Assembly (NCBI RefSeq): GCF_030247185.1
Contig: NC_080571.1
Location: 142,913,986-142,977,985, forward strand
From: Malaya genurostris
Taxonomy: Eukaryota; Arthropoda; Insecta; Diptera; Culicidae
Direction of reading: 5' to 3'
Length of the DNA stretch: 64,000 nucleotides
The position numbers and the translations under genes were made by a program. The notes beneath the pieces were generated by a model, which saw only the letters and a list, made by a program, of their open reading frames with translations, had not been told where the DNA came from and did not search any database. Below are positions 26,371 through 37,080 of this stretch, piece by piece; within the stretch, counting starts at the first letter, position 1, and each line of letters starts with the position of its first letter.

Positions 26371-27511
26371 TGCAGCGCCCTTAGCAAATTTTCCTTCGAA
26401 CATGTTAGTATTGTGAATAAAATAGGGAGCCATGAAGGAATAACGACATTGCAAGAACAGCAACCTAGTCGTGAAGGAAAAACTCGTCACCTTTCAGGCA
26501 AGCCTTCATGTCAGCGTAAACGCGACGAGCAAAAACAAAGTTATTTTCACGGACACTAGTCACTGCCTCTGGCCTAGCGACAGTGGTCTCGACTTTCGGT
26601 AGAACTTCGGGAGAAAGTCGGATGAACTTTCTACTTGAAATCACAAGCTCGGCTTGTACTAAAATCTTCGGGCTTCACCCGAAAGTAAATGTTAGGAGCT
26701 TAAAAACCCATAGTTGGGAAGAGTTAGGAGACAGTTCAGTCTCAGAGTGCGCGGAAAATATCCGTTAGTCTCGGGCGTCGGCCCGTAGACAAGTTAGTAG
26801 CTAGTTCAGTAACGGAGTATAACACAGTATGCATAGGAATATGTGTGCATTGTGAGGCTTGAGGTAGTTCGTCGAAATTACACAAATGGTTCACATTACA
26901 ATTTTGTATTATGGTTCAATTTCGCCCTATTGTCATTAAAGCATCAAGTGACCTCAAAGTCAAGTAAGAAATATTGTTTAAAATGGGATATAATAGATTT
27001 CTGAAGACATTTAAAGAATTGAGTGAAAGATTGCTGTAATGAGTGAAGATTTAACAGTTTCATGGGCAGTGTTTGATATTCACATGCGAAAATAAATAGT
27101 TAGACACAACCATTACTCGTGTCAGGGTAGCGTTGATAATATACGACCACAAAGTGGGACATACGTTCATATGTGCATACACCTAATGATATGCCGAGCT
27201 TAGTGAGACTGCGTGAAGTGTTAGCCTTATTAACAATCGTTAGTGACTTTTGTTAGGTTGTGGGAAAGAACTCCCAAAAACAGCCTAATCCTTCACTATT
27301 GAGAATAAGTAGCTGTCAAGTGAAAAGCACAAAAAGAAAAACTTGAAACTTAGAAAAGGTGAATTTCGTGATATTAAACTCAAATACGTGGATGAATCAA
27401 TACAATGACATAAAAGAGAAACCGAATTGAAGAGTGTTACTCCGTATAGAACTGAAAGAAACATCCTCTTCGTTATTCCTCTCCCGCCACCGCTCGGCCA
27501 GGAGCTTGCAT
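26371..27511. repeat. 1.14 kb dispersed repeat, copy B (possible solo LTR)
   Basis: Direct, near-identical partner of 5550-6691. The flanks differ completely from those of copy A, so the unit ends at about GCAGCGCCC and GAGCTTGCA. See copy A for interpretation. Confidence 0.6.
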
Positions 27512-28229
27512 AGTTCTTAACTAAATTTGATCTTTCCAATAATTTTCCAGTTAAAGAATATATTTCAAAACCTTCACAATGTAAAAATATGTGCGAAGGG
27601 ACCAGAATAGAATAGAATCAATTATCACGCAAGAATCTAATTGTCAATTTTATCATTTGCAAACAATCTAAGCACTTAAACTAGATCAAATTTCTATTTT
27701 TTCACTTGTATTTATTCTGGGAATCTTATACTTGCTTAATTTTTATTATAATTGTGCTCGGTGGTTTCTTGCCATTTTTTAATGTGATAATGCTTTCCTT
27801 TGCCATTTAAATTAGTTCATTAAAACATTTATTCGAAGATTTTCGGAACTAAATGTGTTAGTCATGAACTTTGTCAGTTTATCAACTTACCTAAAGTAAT
27901 TTCAACCTCGTCTGGGAATTTCGATGTCGATTGAGACATCTTCGTTAAATTTTGACGTATTGAAAAACATTGTGATTTATCTGTTTCGTCATTTATTACA
28001 TTTTCCAAACCATAAATGTACCTCATAATCCAACCAAAAAGGCTCTTAAATAGGGCTAGGTACATGGAAATTGGCTGAGTCGTGGAAAATAGAGCAGTTG
28101 ATTCAAAGTTTAGCTAGCCAGCTTCGTCATTTATATTATCATATCTCCTGAACCGAAAATGCCAGCCATTTATTCTTCGAACTTGATGAATGGGCCATTA
28201 GTAAAAAATAACGTACAAAATAAACAAAT
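27512..28229. other. Spacer with a degenerate satellite module
   Basis: Mostly unrecognised AT-rich DNA. About 28120-28205 is a diverged plus-strand copy of the 168 bp module (TATCATATCTCCTGAACC, then TTCTTCGAACTTGATGAATG). Confidence 0.5.
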
Positions 28230-28315
28230 AAAAATTCCTATCGATTTCATGCATTTTTTAAAACAATTGAAATTTTTCAATGTTCTGGACCTTTGAAAAA
28301 GCGACAAACAATGCC

Positions 28316-28425
28316 GAGTTTAGCACTAAGCAGTTCAATTTAAACTACTCTGCACTGATGAGTCAAAGACGAAACGTAAAAATAATAAAAACGGTTATGT
28401 GCCCTAGCACAAAAGGCTATAGCAG
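28316..28425. repeat. Dispersed repeat X, partial
   Basis: Shares GAGTCAAAGACGAAACGTAA and CGGTTATGTGCCCTAGCACA with 33581-33684, 55336-55975 and 61690-61956. Includes the dyad GCAGTTCAA/TTGAACTGC in other copies. Confidence 0.75.
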
Positions 28426-28867
28426 GATAAGCATGTAAAATCTGCCCCCAAAGGGAATTCATATTGTTATACCACATTCGATAGGTCATAGACTGTAAAC
28501 TATTTTCTCAAAGTTTCAACCCTTTAACTGCCATATTGACGGAACTAGGGTGGTTCTATTGATTTTTATTTTATTTGATTTTTGAAGAAACTGCTTCTCC
28601 GAAAAATTTAAAAAAAATCAGGCATGTTTAAGGCATTATGGGGATGCTTTACAATTTTTTTCAAAATTTTTGAAGATGTATTTCTTTTATTAAAAAATAC
28701 TAGAAAATTTTGAAACATATTTTTTCCCTCTTCCAATTTTTGCACCACCCTGGATTTTTTAGTGATAAATAAAGAATTTTTGGACATGTTAAAGTGGTAT
28801 GTTTCCATATTTTTTAAAAATGTGGACGACCAAAATATTTGATTTTTTCTAAAAACTTAATAACAGT

Positions 28868-28990
28868 CGACCATGCGTTCCCATCGAATTCTGAGAGAAG
28901 GAAACGCATGGTGCTTTATCTTAGCAGTTTCTAGTAGTAGTCGACCATGCGTTCCCATAAAGTTCTCTTAAAAGGGAAACGCATGGTGCT
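28868..28990. repeat. Two tandem hairpins with CCATGCGTT stems
   Basis: Units at about 28870-28912 and 28940-28987. Each carries CCATGCGTTCCC paired with GGAAACGCATGG across a 20-25 base loop (one mismatch). The same pair recurs in the right arm around 31210-31226 and 31980-32080. Confidence 0.75.
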
Positions 28991-29243
28991 TTGTTCTAGT
29001 AGTTTATGATGCAACTCAAGCGCAAGGCTTAGAAATCAAAGTAACGAAAAGAAGGAAATGAGTATCAACCTTTGCATAATACATACACGATCATACTTCG
29101 GGTACAACCTAGAAAGCTACAAAGCGAGAACTTACTGGTATGTGGATCATATATGAATGGTAGTAATACATGAACGTCGCGAGTATCACACATATGAAAT
29201 TCGGTTATGGCAGTCAAGAACTAGAGCGAGTGTCAGTTTGTTA

Positions 29244-30962
29244 CGTGTTGCTGATGGATGTAAAGAAAGAATAATGAAAGAAAGAATGAAAATTTCATTA
29301 CAGTGTCAAAAGTTATGTTATCGAGGGATGTGTACAGTTTTCTGGAAAAATGTATAATAAAGATAAAGTTGGAGTTTTGTGTTTGAAAACTTCAATCGAA
29401 TATCTTTATGATGGTTTTCATAGTTTGTAGACTGAGAGCGCTGTATATTTTTTTATTCATTCTAAAATTTGAAACAACAACAGATATAAAAAAATAGTGA
29501 TGCGTTATTTTTTATTTTTGAGTTATAACCTTTGCATAATTTCAAATCAAGCATTTATCGACCATGTCTATTAAAAAACTTGATTCGCTGAATCGATCTC
29601 TTTAATTTTTGGGTATATTGTGTAGAAAGCTCCATATTTTCCAGAAAATATCTGAGAATACATAATTAACTCAGTAAGTGATTTTCACTCTCAGAGGAAC
29701 GCTTCCAGGTTTTTACAGGTTCAATATGGTCAAATATCATTGAGCTTCGTGATACGCTGGTGTAAATGAGAAAGATTTATTCGGATTGATAATATTATCA
29801 ATCCTTGGATTGGAACGAGTGCAACAAGTTTCGGAATATAGTAGCTCTGGAACAGAAGCTTTTGAAAAGGATGTTCTGCCAAGTAATTTTGGATTTAATG
29901 CTTTATCACGAGATGACCCAATTGAGACACACAGATCACAAAAAAGCTATTCGGGCCGGTAATAAGTCTCATTTTTAAAAGCTTACAAGTACTATATCGA
30001 GTACACTACAAATTCGACTGGATGTTTGGGAATCCAGCGCCGTTGCTGTGAATGCGTTATTGGCAATAGAACTGTTGGTTGCTGTTCACACGAGGCCGCC
30101 ATTATTCACTACCTTTCCTTATGCTCGGTTTTTATCCAGAATTGTGAGACCGGCGAAAATATTGTCAGAAATGCTTAAAGCAGAACAGCTACCAAGCGAC
30201 GATGATAATTCTATAGAATAAACGAAAAGAATCAGAGAGAAAATGTGTGCATTGAAACAGCAATGTATTTTTATAACATTTTTATCCCATTTCCTATTTA
30301 AATGAAAAATACAGTCAATAATTTTCAGAAATTTTTTCGTGACCTGTCTTACATGAAACTTCTTAATCATTTCATAAAGACAATTGAAGTTTCAATTTAA
30401 TAATTGACCCTTTTGAGTCTTAGTTCTGACTCCTACTGCGTCCATTAATTCATCCAATAGCAAAATTTTATTAAAAATGATGTGCTGATAAAAAAAACTC
30501 CAAGTGGGTTATGAAATCAACCACAAAATGTATAAAAATTTCAGCTTATTTTAAAATTTATAGCAGTTCATCGTTTGGTTTAAAAAATATGATATTTAAA
30601 AAATAATAGGAATATGCTTTATTAAACTCAAATTGATGTGACTATATTAGTATTATATTAGGATAAGAATTCTATGTAAAAGTGATGCTACGGCGAAGAA
30701 CAACTTATGTAAATTGCCTTAAGAAATAAACGTATTTATGGAAAAACAATTCTAAGAAAACGATTCCAACCTTCATCAGTGGCCACTTTTGTTTGACACC
30801 AATATAAAAAAAGAAAAAATTAAATTCACTGCTGTTTCAACTCGCTATGTATTTAGTGAAATGTACAGAGCTGGCAAAAAGAAAACCGCGTTGTACGAGA
30901 CCCAACAGTGCAAAACGATTTGACCATTTCATGAAACATTATCGAATCATCGAATTATATAC
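29244..30962. other. Spacer between inverted-repeat arms, with I-element 3' UTR relic
   Basis: About 30330-30760 resembles the 3' end of the I-like element at 54600-54990: a segment encoding DLxxMKLL, CCAATAGC, and AAATAAACGTATTTATG at the end. The rest (29244-30330) is unrecognised; only short ORFs. Confidence 0.5.
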
Positions 30963-31230
30963 AGTCACTCGCTCTAGTTCTTGACTGCCGTAACCGAACT
31001 GCATATGTGTGATACTCGCAACTTTCATATATTACTACCATTCATATATGAACCACATACCAGTGAGTTCTTGCTTTGTAGCTTTCTAGGTTGTACCCGA
31101 AGTATGATCGTGTATGTATTATGCAAAGGTTGATACTCATTTCCTTCTTTTCGTTACTTTGATTTCTAAGCCTTGCGCTTGAGTTGCATCATAAACTACT
31201 AGAACAAAGCACCATGCGTTTCCCTTTTAA

Positions 31231-31975
31231 GGTAGCGCTTCGCCGTGGTCAAGTCGAAGCGAGACAACTCACTGCTTCCTCTTGCTTTGTCGCCGAAATT
31301 TCACTCTAAATTGCAAATTTCTCCAATACTAACCCGATTCACGAAAAATCAAAAACATACGATTGTAGGTAAATGATTTTACTATGCATTTGGCGAAAAA
31401 TATTAGTTAGAAAGCTTTTCTTTCGCGAGATTTCGTGCGAGTTTTGTTAAACCTTTTGTTTTCTTTTTTCTATTTCTCGCTATAAACAACTCGCATATGT
31501 AGGGATGTGCTACGTTTTCAACAAAGCGTCAAAGCTAGTAGCGATGAAAATCATTACTGATTTCTGGTTCACCTGAAACATGAATAGAAATTATTTTACA
31601 AAGTAGTAACACTTACTTACATTTTCTACTCATCTTTATTCAACGTTTACACAGAGAGAACGGACAACGAAAACAAAAGAAATGTTGTTAGCGTCTACCG
31701 CATGTGGCATTTTTCACACCCCAATGCATGCGTTGACATTGTGTGCGTGCGAAAGAATAAGGAAAAACTCATTTATTTTTAAAACTCGCACGAAATCTTT
31801 CGATGAAAACGTTTATCAGGCACAGTTTATATACGAATCGATAGAAAAATTAATTATCTAGAATCGTATGTTCTTGGAATTTCCGTTTTCTTTACCGTTT
31901 GCTCACAATTTTGGGTAAAGTGCGTGAAACCCCGGGATAGGCAGCGAACTCTCGTGACCACGGCGAAGCGCTACC
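31231..31975. mobile_element. TTAA-duplicating MITE, 745 bp
   Basis: Ends GGTAGCGCTTCGCCGTGGTC and its exact complement (20 bp inverted repeats). Flanked by TTAA at 31227-31230 and 31976-31979. The left arm at about 28960 shows the empty site with a single TTAA. TTAA duplication is typical of piggyBac- and Kolobok-type elements; no transposase is present, so the superfamily is open. Confidence 0.88.
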
Positions 31976-32532
31976 TTAAGAGAACTTTATGGGAACGCAT
32001 GGTCGACTACTACTAGAAACTGCTAAGATAAAGCACCATGCGTTTCCTTCTCTCAGAATTCGATGGGAACGCATGGTCGACTGTTATTAAGTTTTTAGAA
32101 AAAATCAAATATTTTGGTCGTCCACATTTTTTAAAAATATGGAAACATACCACTTTAACATGTCCAAAAATTCTTTATTTATCACTAAAAAATCCAGGGT
32201 GGTGCAAAAATTGGAAGAGGGAAAAAATATGTTTCAAAATTTTCTAGTATTTTTTAATAAAAGAAATACATATTCAAAAATTTTGAAAAAAATTGTAAAG
32301 CATCCCCATAATGCCTTAAACATGCCTGATTTTTTTCAAATTTTTCGGAGAAGCAGTTTCTTCAAAAATCAAATAAAATAAAAATCAATAGAACCACCCT
32401 AGTTCCGTCAATATGGCAGTTAAAGGGTTGAAACTTTGAGAAAATAGTTTACAGTCTATGACCTTTCGAATGTGGTATAACAATATGAATTCCCTTTGGG
32501 GGCAGATTTCACATGCTTATCCTGCTATAGCC

Positions 32533-33582
32533 TTTGGCTAACCCCTAGATGGGCAAACAATATAATAATGGAATAAAATATCGTAGTATCCAAATCCGTA
32601 GAAAAATTCATGGGACTTTATTTCAATATGATGAAAAAAAAAGACTCATGACAAGGGCTTTCATATGCGCCTGGTGTTGTGAAGCGTGCATTTGTCAACG
32701 CTCATGGAATTTAGAGTAGTAAATGATTTTAGAGTAGTAAATGATTGAAATTCCATACCACTGTTTGAAACGATGGTGTGAAAAACTTAAAACCTTTTGA
32801 ATTTTGCTCATTGCTGTTTAATTTGCAGTTTATATTAATTAATGGTTAAACTAACCGAATTCACTTCATTCTCTCATAGATGATTGAATCGATTATCACA
32901 AACCTAGACTCTTATGAAATTTCTTAAGGTCTTATAACGAAGAAATTTTCAAAATTGGTGAATGCTCATTTTTAATTTATTGTGTTTGATGAATTCCGTT
33001 GTAGTATATATGAGATAATAAATAATATGAGGAAGCTATTATTACACTACTAAGTGCATGAAGTAGTGTAATGATAGCTTCCTCATATTATTTATTATCT
33101 CATATATACTACAACGGAATTCATCAAACACAATAAATTAAAAATGAGCATTCACCAATTTTGAAAATTTCTTCGTTATAAGACCTTAAGTAATTTCATA
33201 AGAGTCTAGGTTTGTGATAATCGATTCAATCATCTATGAGAGAATGAAGTGAATTCGGTTAGTTTAACCATTAATTAATATAAACTGCAAATTAAACAGC
33301 AATGAGCAAAATTCAAAAGGTTTTAAGTTTTTCACACCATCGTTTCAAACAGTGGTATGGAATTTCAATCATTTACTACTCTAAAATCATTTACTACTCT
33401 AAATTCCATGAGCGTTGACAAATGCACGCTTCACAACACCAGGCGCATATGAAAGCCCTTGTCATGAGTCTTTTTTTTTTTCATCATATTGAAATAAAGT
33501 CCCATGAATTTTTCTACGGATTTGGATACTACGATATTTTATTCCATTATTATATTGTTTGCCCATCTAGGGGTTAGCCAAA
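32533..33582. mobile_element. Near-perfect palindromic (foldback) element, 1.05 kb
   Basis: Arms 32533-33050 and 33063-33582 (about 518 bp each) are almost perfectly complementary, with a 12-base loop at 33051-33062. Ends are TTTGGCTAACCCC and its complement. No coding capacity. The empty site in the left arm of the giant repeat lacks it entirely. Confidence 0.85.
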
Positions 33583-33684
33583 TTTTGTGCTAGGGCACAT
33601 AACCGTTTTTATTATTTTTACGTTTCGTCTTTGACTCATCAGTGCAGAGTAGTTTAAATTGAACTGCTTAGTGCTAAACTCGGC
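33581..33684 (-). repeat. Dispersed repeat X, partial, reverse
   Basis: Complement of 28316-28425; abuts the right end of the palindrome. Confidence 0.75.
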
Positions 33685-33772
33685 ATTGTTTGTCGCTTTT
33701 TCAAAGGTCCAGAACATTGAAAAATTTCAATTGTTTTAAAAAATGCATGAAATCGATAGGAATTTTTTTTTC

Positions 33773-34386
33773 GAAAATTGTATACATTTAAATGTTCAAA
33801 CAGAACCCATTTATCAGTAATTGAACACAAAATAAAAACAGTCATTTTTTCTGAGCGATTTTACCCATATCGAAGATGGCGACTTCCGGTAAACAAAACA
33901 TCGCAATATGTTTTTTTTTCGGAACGTGTTTTGAAAGTAGGTGTCGGAAAACGATAGATGAAGTTGTTTCAAAATCCAAAATGATAACTTGCGGTTGATC
34001 GATAATTCACGAAACCAGTAACAAAATCGATATTTTCGAAATGGGTTACTGGTAAACGATGTTTGAGGATTATGAATTGCCGTTCGAACCATTTACAATA
34101 CCAGTATTTTTTTTAATGAGCTTTAAGAGTCAGCTCTAAAAAGGATGTCTGAAGTTATTTCAAATCAACGTCGGCGACTTCCGGTTTATCAGTCACGAGG
34201 GTGTGCAAATACCTCGTGATATCAAATAAAATAAATAAGAAGAGAAAACAGATACATTGGCAATCATTTTTATTTATCCATTCATATGCTTCTTTTACGC
34301 TTTTATGAACAAGCACATGGGAATGACGCTCATCAAATACACATATTGTTGAGTTTTGTAACGGATATCCACATATCGTCATTTTA
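33773..34386. repeat. Degenerate repeat with GGCGACTTCCGG boxes
   Basis: GATGGCGACTTCCGGT near 33876 and GTCGGCGACTTCCGGTTTA near 34170, with similar spacing of Lys/Asn-like AT-rich filler. Related boxes continue after the transposon at about 35416 and 35547. Looks like an old tandem repeat; no gene. Confidence 0.4.
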
Positions 34387-34388
34387 TA

Positions 34389-35313
34389 TAGGGTGATTTT
34401 TTAAGAGCTTGAGAACTTTTTTAAACAATAAAACGCATAAAATTTGCAAAATCTCATCGGTTCTTTATTTTAAACGTTAGATTGGTACATGACATTTACT
34501 TTTTGAAGATAATTTCATTTAAATGTTGACCGCGGCTGCGTCTTAGGTGATCCATTCGGAAAGTCCAATTTTGGACAACTTTTTCGAGCATTTCGGCCGG
34601 AATAGCCCGAATTTCTTCGGAAATGTTGTCTTCCAAAGCTGGAATAGTTACTGGCTTATTTCTGTAGACTTTAGACTTGACGTAGCCCCACAAAAAATAG
34701 TCTAAAGGCGTCAAATCGCATGATCTTGGTGGCCAACTTACCGGTCCATTTCTTGAGATGAATTGTTCTCCGAAGTTTTCCCTCAAAATGGCCATAGAAT
34801 CGCGAGCTGTGTGTCATGTAGCGCCATCTTGTTGAAATCACATGTCAACCAAGTTCAGTTCTTCCATTTTTGGCAACAAAAAGTTTGTTAGCATCGAACG
34901 ATAGCGATCGCCATTCACTGTAACGTTGCGTCCAACAGCATCTTTGAAAAAATACGGTCCAATGATTCCACCAGCGTACAAACCACACCAAACAGTGCAT
35001 TTTTCGGGATGCATGGGCAGTTCTTGAACGGCTTCTGGTTGCTCTTCACTCCAAATGCGGCAATTTTGCTTATTTACGTAGCCATTCAACCAGAAATGAG
35101 CCTCATCGCTGAACAAAATTTGTCGATAAAAAAGCGGACTTTCCGAATGGACCACCTAAGACGCAGCCGCGGTCAACATTTAAATGAAATTATCTTCAAA
35201 AAGTAAATGCCATGTACCAATCTAACGTTTAAAATAAAGAACCGATGAGATTTTGCAAATTTTATGCGTTTTATTGTTTAAAAAAGTTCTCAAGCTCTTA
35301 AAAAATCACCCTG
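34389..35313 (-). mobile_element. Tc1/mariner-type foldback derivative, 925 bp
   Basis: Inverted ends of about 175 bp (34389-34566 and 35138-35313, two or three mismatches) flanked by TA on both sides. The interior encodes the C-terminal two thirds of a transposase on the minus strand. The right end is itself an inverted copy of the transposase 3' end plus terminal repeat: 35144-35206 on the plus strand encodes the same RMDHLRRSRGQHLNEIIFKK tail as 34496-34560 on the minus strand. So both ends derive from the 3' end. Confidence 0.85.
34496..35155 (-). pseudogene. Tc1/mariner-superfamily transposase, 5'-truncated with two stops
   Basis: DDE-type cut-and-paste enzyme relic. 35155-34838 encodes ILFSDEAHFWLNG with the first catalytic Asp, and CTVWCGLYAGGIIGPYFF. 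Two in-frame TGA codons near 34835 and 34812 flank the QQDGAT segment with the second Asp. 34795-34496 carries PPRSCDLTPLDYFLWGYVKS with the third acidic residue and runs to the C-terminus. The N-terminal helix-turn-helix region is absent, replaced by the inverted 3' end. Inactive. Confidence 0.85.
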
Positions 35314-35315
35314 TA

Positions 35316-36094
35316 TAATACAAAAGCTTGAAACATCACTTTCTTACATTCAGTCATCAAACCAAAAATGCCCATATTGTAATGGTTCGTAACGAATATC
35401 GTTGAACTGTAAGTCATGGCGACTTCGAATTTGAAATGACTTCAAGGTTTTGCTTCAAGCCTGTCCCTACAATATACAACACGTGTGTTGTCAGAGCAAA
35501 TGTTTACATACTTTGCGAACACCTCTTTTTACGAAGTCCGACTTCGGATCCGAAATTGTGGCTACACCCTACAGCTTTAAAAGTTTCAAGCCTTCATTAA
35601 AAACGACGATGTGAAATACGAAAAAAATCTTTGAAACTGCTCCGACCTATCAGTATGGTTAGTTGTAGTAAGAAAATATGGAATGAAACTTGCAACAATT
35701 TTAAATTTACTGGTAATGCGAAAAGCATCGTTACACATTCAAAAACCACGTTGGGGAGGGGGGTTTTGTTCAAAGTCCACGTAGTCTCATAATTTATTTA
35801 TTCACCAATCCAGTCAGATTTAATTTTTGTTGGTATGACATGAAACCATAAGCTCAGCGAAAAACAGATTAGGATTATCGAAAGTAAAAATTCGCGAAAA
35901 ATACAACATTAAGGCTAAACTCGAACCAGCAAATTCTTAGCTTGTTCATTTTAACCATTCTTCTAAAAAAACATATTTTGTTTCCTATCGTTCACCCTAG
36001 AAAGATGTTAGACGAATTTTGTATCCCCAAAACAAATGATCTATTGTTCCGTTTGCTGTAAGTATTTCCAGGCTAAAAAGGTGGATTGTAACGA
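35316..36094. other. Non-coding spacer
   Basis: Old repeat-like DNA with GACTTCGAAT/GACTTCGGAT boxes, as at 33773-34386. Nothing else recognised. Confidence 0.4.
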
Positions 36095-36888
36095 GGTTTT
36101 CACCTTTTTCTATAGAAAGGTAATAGAATTGCTTTCAAACTGAGGCTGGGATACCCAGTCGACTCAGTTCGACAAGATCGGATAATGTCTGTGTGTATGT
36201 GTATGCATTTTCAATGATTTTTTGCACCGCTAAATTTTCTCGAAGATAGCTTAACGGATTTCAACAAACTTAGGTTCGTTTGAAAGCTAGTATTAGCCCA
36301 CTGATCAAGTTTGAAGATCAAATGGCTGTTACTTCTGATTCCGGAGATGTAATAGGTGATGTAAACCAACAAAACGCGCTTTTCACAATTTTATTGCATC
36401 TCTCTGCACAATTTTATCGAAGATGTCTGAACCGATTTCAACACAGTTAAGCTGGTTTGAAAACTACTATTGGTCATTAAACAGTTTAATTTATTAAAAA
36501 TATTAGTGACGTGAATGTCAAAACTCATTATCGCTCAAGTTTTTCGGATATGGATTAACCGATATCAATAATTTTATACTCGTTCAATACCAAAATATTG
36601 CACTTCAAGTCTCGGAGATAAAATCGTACAAGTTTCGTTATCAATGAAATATTTTGTTCTATCCACATAACTATTTCAGATATTGATCAATGATCTCGTT
36701 CAAATGTACTATTACTAATATGCTTGGTTTGAGTAATGTTACTGAATATGTGGCATAAGCACTGACGCATGCTTCTGTGAACAATCAGAATCAATCTGAA
36801 TAAATTGGTGTCATAAATGAGCCCAAATGAGTGTCAGAAATAATCTTAATAAAAGAATAAAAATGTTATACTGAGACTGAGAAAGGCA
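36095..36888 (-). repeat. Diverged dispersed copy of the satellite unit, reverse orientation
   Basis: On the minus strand it follows the order of the satellite field. A 240 bp monomer relic (36888 to about 36660, GCATTATCC...CAGTCTCAGT...) is followed by modules with CCGGAATCAGAAGTAACAGCC near 36340, a short CA-type tract near 36200, and the dyad CCTTTCTATAGAAAAAGG near 36110. Old and single copy. Confidence 0.65.
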
Positions 36889-37080
36889 TTATCCAGTTGT
36901 ATGTTCGAGCCTTAACTTAAAAGGATTCTTAGTGTCAATAGGACTAGTCATAGTACTAGCCATGCAACGATTCTGTGCGCTAAGAATCGGCTGAGAAGGC
37001 TGTTGGAACAGAACTGACAAATTCCACGGAAGGAATGTAATACCGAGACTTTGATTTACTTCGGGAGAATTAAGATCAAT
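36889..37080 (+). repeat. Possible SINE fragment
   Basis: Contains a tRNA-like B box GTTCGAGCC (36903-36911) followed by conserved-looking TAGTACTAGCCATGCAACGA and CGCTAAGAATCGGCTG blocks that I associate with mosquito SINE-like repeats. No A box is evident upstream because the satellite relic abuts it. Confidence 0.35.

Larger units (their letters stand above)
28230..29243 (+). repeat. Giant inverted repeat, left arm
   Basis: About 1.01 kb matching, in reverse complement and with few differences, the uninterrupted parts of 30963-33772. It contains the start of an AT-rich dispersed repeat (28316-28425) and two tandem hairpins (28868-28990). No credible coding sequence. Confidence 0.87.
30963..33772 (-). 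repeat. Giant inverted repeat, right arm, with two insertions
   Basis: Complement of 28230-29243, found as three blocks: 30963-31226, 31980-32535 and about 33583-33772. They are separated by a TTAA MITE and a 1.05 kb palindrome. The left arm serves as the empty-site control for both insertions. Confidence 0.85.

Noticed and set aside
29874..30200. Possible host exon with CCGCCATTATTCACTACCTT-type coding look
   Set aside because: Short frames with stops, no splice structure or recognisable domain; more likely old transposon DNA.
36903..36911. tRNA gene from B-box GTTCGAGCC
   Set aside because: No A box, acceptor stem or anticodon arm; at best a SINE fragment.
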